A DNA stretch of 64,000 nt, taken from the NCBI RefSeq assembly GCF_011516635.5, contig NZ_CP096255.1:7190501-7254500 (forward strand), written 5' to 3'. This DNA is from Bradyrhizobium barranii subsp. apii. GTDB taxonomy: Bacteria; Pseudomonadota; Alphaproteobacteria; Rhizobiales; Xanthobacteraceae. Position 1 is the first letter of the stretch. Each line of letters starts with the position of its first letter. The notes beneath the pieces are model-generated. The model was not told the origin of the DNA. It searched no databases and saw nothing but the letters and a program-made list of their open reading frames with translations. The translations under genes were made by a program, and so were the position numbers. Positions 62,514-64,000 of this stretch are shown one piece after another.

Positions 62514-63028
62514 GGTTGGGTCCGATCAAGTTCGCACAACGGGAACAGATGCTGAAAGCGACCCGGCTCCGCTAAACCGTAAATGGCTACTCTGGAATCG
62601 GATTACAACTGCCCACGAAAATTAAGTGACGACCAGCCTCGTGATCTTCTTCGGGCTGTTGATCGTCGCTGCAATAAACTTTCAGTGGTAGTCCTCTCGG
62701 CTCACCGCGCTATCGGCTCAAGCCAACAGCTAGTTGGCTCCGCTGAAATGACTCACTCGCTCAGCGCGGCGGCAGTTGATGCGATCCCTTCACAAGGTAC
62801 GACAGTCACTCGTACTGCGCTCAGTCCTACAAATGGTCAGCTTGTCTTCAGCGACCTGCGCGATCGTTGTGCGAAATTCGCGAACACCGTCCGGGTAACT
62901 GATCTCGAGTTTCTGGAAGATGTTCTGAGTGAATGGTGGCGAACAAAAACAGCAACGTCTCCAGCGGACAGCGCCATCCGCTCTCCAAATGGGGCAACGA
63001 TGACGTCGATTTGATAAGCAATATCAAT
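62514..63028. other. Region without supported gene between DUF1488 and tRNA-Gln
   Basis: A frame of 143 codons runs 62583-63014 (+) but has no ribosome site and no recognisable pattern. A very short hydrophobic frame at 62627-62692 (GTG start; SLVIFFGLLIVAAINFQW) could be a tiny membrane peptide or the remnant of a longer membrane protein, as upstream in-frame sequence ends in stop codons. I see nothing that I can call confidently. Confidence 0.4.
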
Positions 63029-63103
63029 TGGCTGGGGCGGGAGGGATCGAACCTCCGAATGGCGGAATCAAAATCCGCTGCCTTACCGCTTGGCTACGCC
63101 CCA
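63029..63103 (-). tRNA. tRNA-Gln (TTG anticodon)
   Basis: Minus-strand tRNA of 75 nt including an encoded CCA. Acceptor stem TGGGGCG pairs with CGCCCCA. The anticodon stem GCGGA-TTTTGAT-TCCGC shows anticodon TTG, hence glutamine. The T-arm is GGAGG-TTCGATC-CCTCC. Its 3' end faces the groESL segment, and a fragment of the same gene lies at 56956-56994. Confidence 0.96.
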
Positions 63104-63375
63104 ACAGGCGACCAGGGAACGGGCGGAAGAACCGGCTACCGCAGATTCCCGCTGGTCGCAGCCGGTCTATAGGGAGCGGCGCGGCATTTCAACCGCCTGG
63201 AGGGGCAAAATACCTGAGGTCCAGGACCGGGGCCGGCGCTGGCCGTGCCACCCTTTATTATTATAGGCCCGGCGGCGGCGCCGTTCCGGGCCGGCGCAGT
63301 CCCGGCGTTCGGGCAGTTGAGACCTCCCCCGTTTCATGGGAATACGGCGCCAATACCTGTCCACGGGAGTGAGCC

Positions 63376-64000
63376 ATGACCTACCGCGCGCCGATCTCAG
63401 ACATGCTGCTGTCGCTCAACCATGGCGCCGGCCTGAAGGCTGCCGTGGAGGCCGGCCATTACGGCGATTTCGACGGCGACATCGTGAGCGCCGTGCTGGA
63501 GGAAGCCGGCAAGTTCGCAACCGACGTGCTGGCGCCGCTCAACCGTGTCGGCGACGAGCACGGCATCAAGCTCAGCGATGGCAAGGTCACGACTGCGCCG
63601 GGCTGGCCGGACGCCTACAAGCGCTGGACCGAGGGCGGCTGGAACGCGGTCTCCGGCCCCGAGGATTTCGGCGGCCAGGGCCTGCCGATCGCGATCAACG
63701 CCGCCTGCACCGAGATCTGGAGCGCCTCCAACGTCGCCTTCGGCCTCTGCCCGCTGCTCACGGCGTCAGCAATGGAGGCGCTGGATGCGCATGGCAGCGA
63801 CGAGCTGAAAAAGATCTATCTGGAAAAGCTCGTCTCCGGCGAATGGACCGGCACGATGCAGCTCACCGAGCCGCAGGCCGGCTCCGACGTCGGCGCACTG
63901 CGCACCCGCGCCGAGAAGCAGGCCGACGGCACCTATCGCATCAAGGGGACGAAGATCTTCATCACCTATGGCGAGCACGACATGACCGACAACATCGTGC
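63376..64000 (+). CDS. Acyl-CoA dehydrogenase, N-terminal part (runs off the right edge)
   Basis: First 208 residues of a flavin-dependent acyl-CoA dehydrogenase, ATG 63376 with GGGAGTGAG upstream. It starts TYRAPISDMLLSLNHGAGL, typical of the long-form ACAD with an N-terminal extension. Later it has NAVSGPEDFGGQGLPIA and the FAD-contact motif MQLTEPQAGSDVGAL, with KGTKIFITYGEHD. It catalyses the first oxidation step of fatty-acid or acyl-CoA breakdown. The remaining part is outside the window. The 270 bp to its left hold only GC-rich, self-complementary sequence near 63265-63300. Confidence 0.93.
   Translation, partial: MTYRAPISDMLLSLNHGAGLKAAVEAGHYGDFDGDIVSAVLEEAGKFATDVLAPLNRVGDEHGIKLSDGKVTTAPGWPDAYKRWTEGGWNAVSGPEDFGGQGLPIAINAACTEIWSASNVAFGLCPLLTASAMEALDAHGSDELKKIYLEKLVSGEWTGTMQLTEPQAGSDVGALRTRAEKQADGTYRIKGTKIFITYGEHDMTDNIV

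Noticed and set aside
62583..63014. Plus-strand frame of 143 codons
   Set aside because: No ribosome site, no domain pattern, atypical composition; kept only as part of the unassigned region.
63265..63300. GC-rich self-complementary sequence near GGCCCGGCGGCGGCGCCG
   Set aside because: Could be a terminator for the tRNA region, but it lies upstream of the tRNA on the transcribed strand and has no T-run.

Overview
The window looks like chromosomal DNA of a Bradyrhizobium-type alphaproteobacterium (Nitrobacteraceae). This rests on high GC, dense GTG/TTG/ATG starts with GGAG-type ribosome sites, and gene content: cyo quinol oxidase, PuuD urate oxidase, Omp25-like porin, DUF1488, VirA/VirG-like signalling, Bug-family binding protein, and palindromic intergenic repeats of rhizobial type. 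Species assignment is inference; no rRNA is present.

Layout. 1-9.3 kb: cyoBA (minus, cyoB runs off the left edge); an SDR/carboxymuconolactone-decarboxylase/SDR operon; a PQQ-type sugar dehydrogenase; puuD; a glyoxalase-like protein; a tricarboxylate-type binding protein. 9.66-12.78 kb: a complete IS66-family element with matching ends, an 8-bp target duplication and a passenger gene. 12.8-23.4 kb: an accessory island with decayed genes (HGGxSTG protein, ABC ATPase remnant, HlyD subunit), a FUSC/HlyD efflux locus with divergent LysR regulator, an IS5-type insertion sequence, and two large unusual proteins. One is a putative papain/C39-like cysteine peptidase with an N-terminal peptidoglycan-binding-like domain (14.1-15.5 kb). 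The other is an 845-residue multidomain, probably toxin-like protein (20.9-23.4 kb). These two are the best candidates for undescribed biology.

23.6-33.3 kb: an RND efflux pair (MdtA/MdtB-like), an MFS transporter, an outer-membrane beta-barrel, an M20 peptidase and an alpha/beta hydrolase. 33.5-46.9 kb: catabolic genes, namely an enolase-superfamily enzyme, M20 amidohydrolase, sodium-solute symporter coupled to a sialidase-like BNR protein and an SDR, a Tat-exported caspase-like protein, a NanA/DapA-type aldolase with an ABC sugar-binding protein, a LacI regulator with a perfect operator palindrome, a class III CoA-transferase and an extradiol-dioxygenase-like VOC protein.

47.4-53.8 kb: a redox/signalling cluster of a VirG-like response regulator, DUF1127 protein, MauG/CcpA-type di-heme peroxidase and a VirA-like histidine kinase broken by a frameshift in its N-box, plus a separate di-heme cytochrome c. 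54.2-56.9 kb: an MGT-type glycosyltransferase and a Bcr-type MFS exporter. 56.9-63.1 kb: a segment bounded by a tRNA-Gln 3' fragment and an intact tRNA-Gln in the same orientation, containing a lipoprotein hydrolase, two unknown proteins, groEL, groES and DUF1488. The window ends inside an acyl-CoA dehydrogenase gene.
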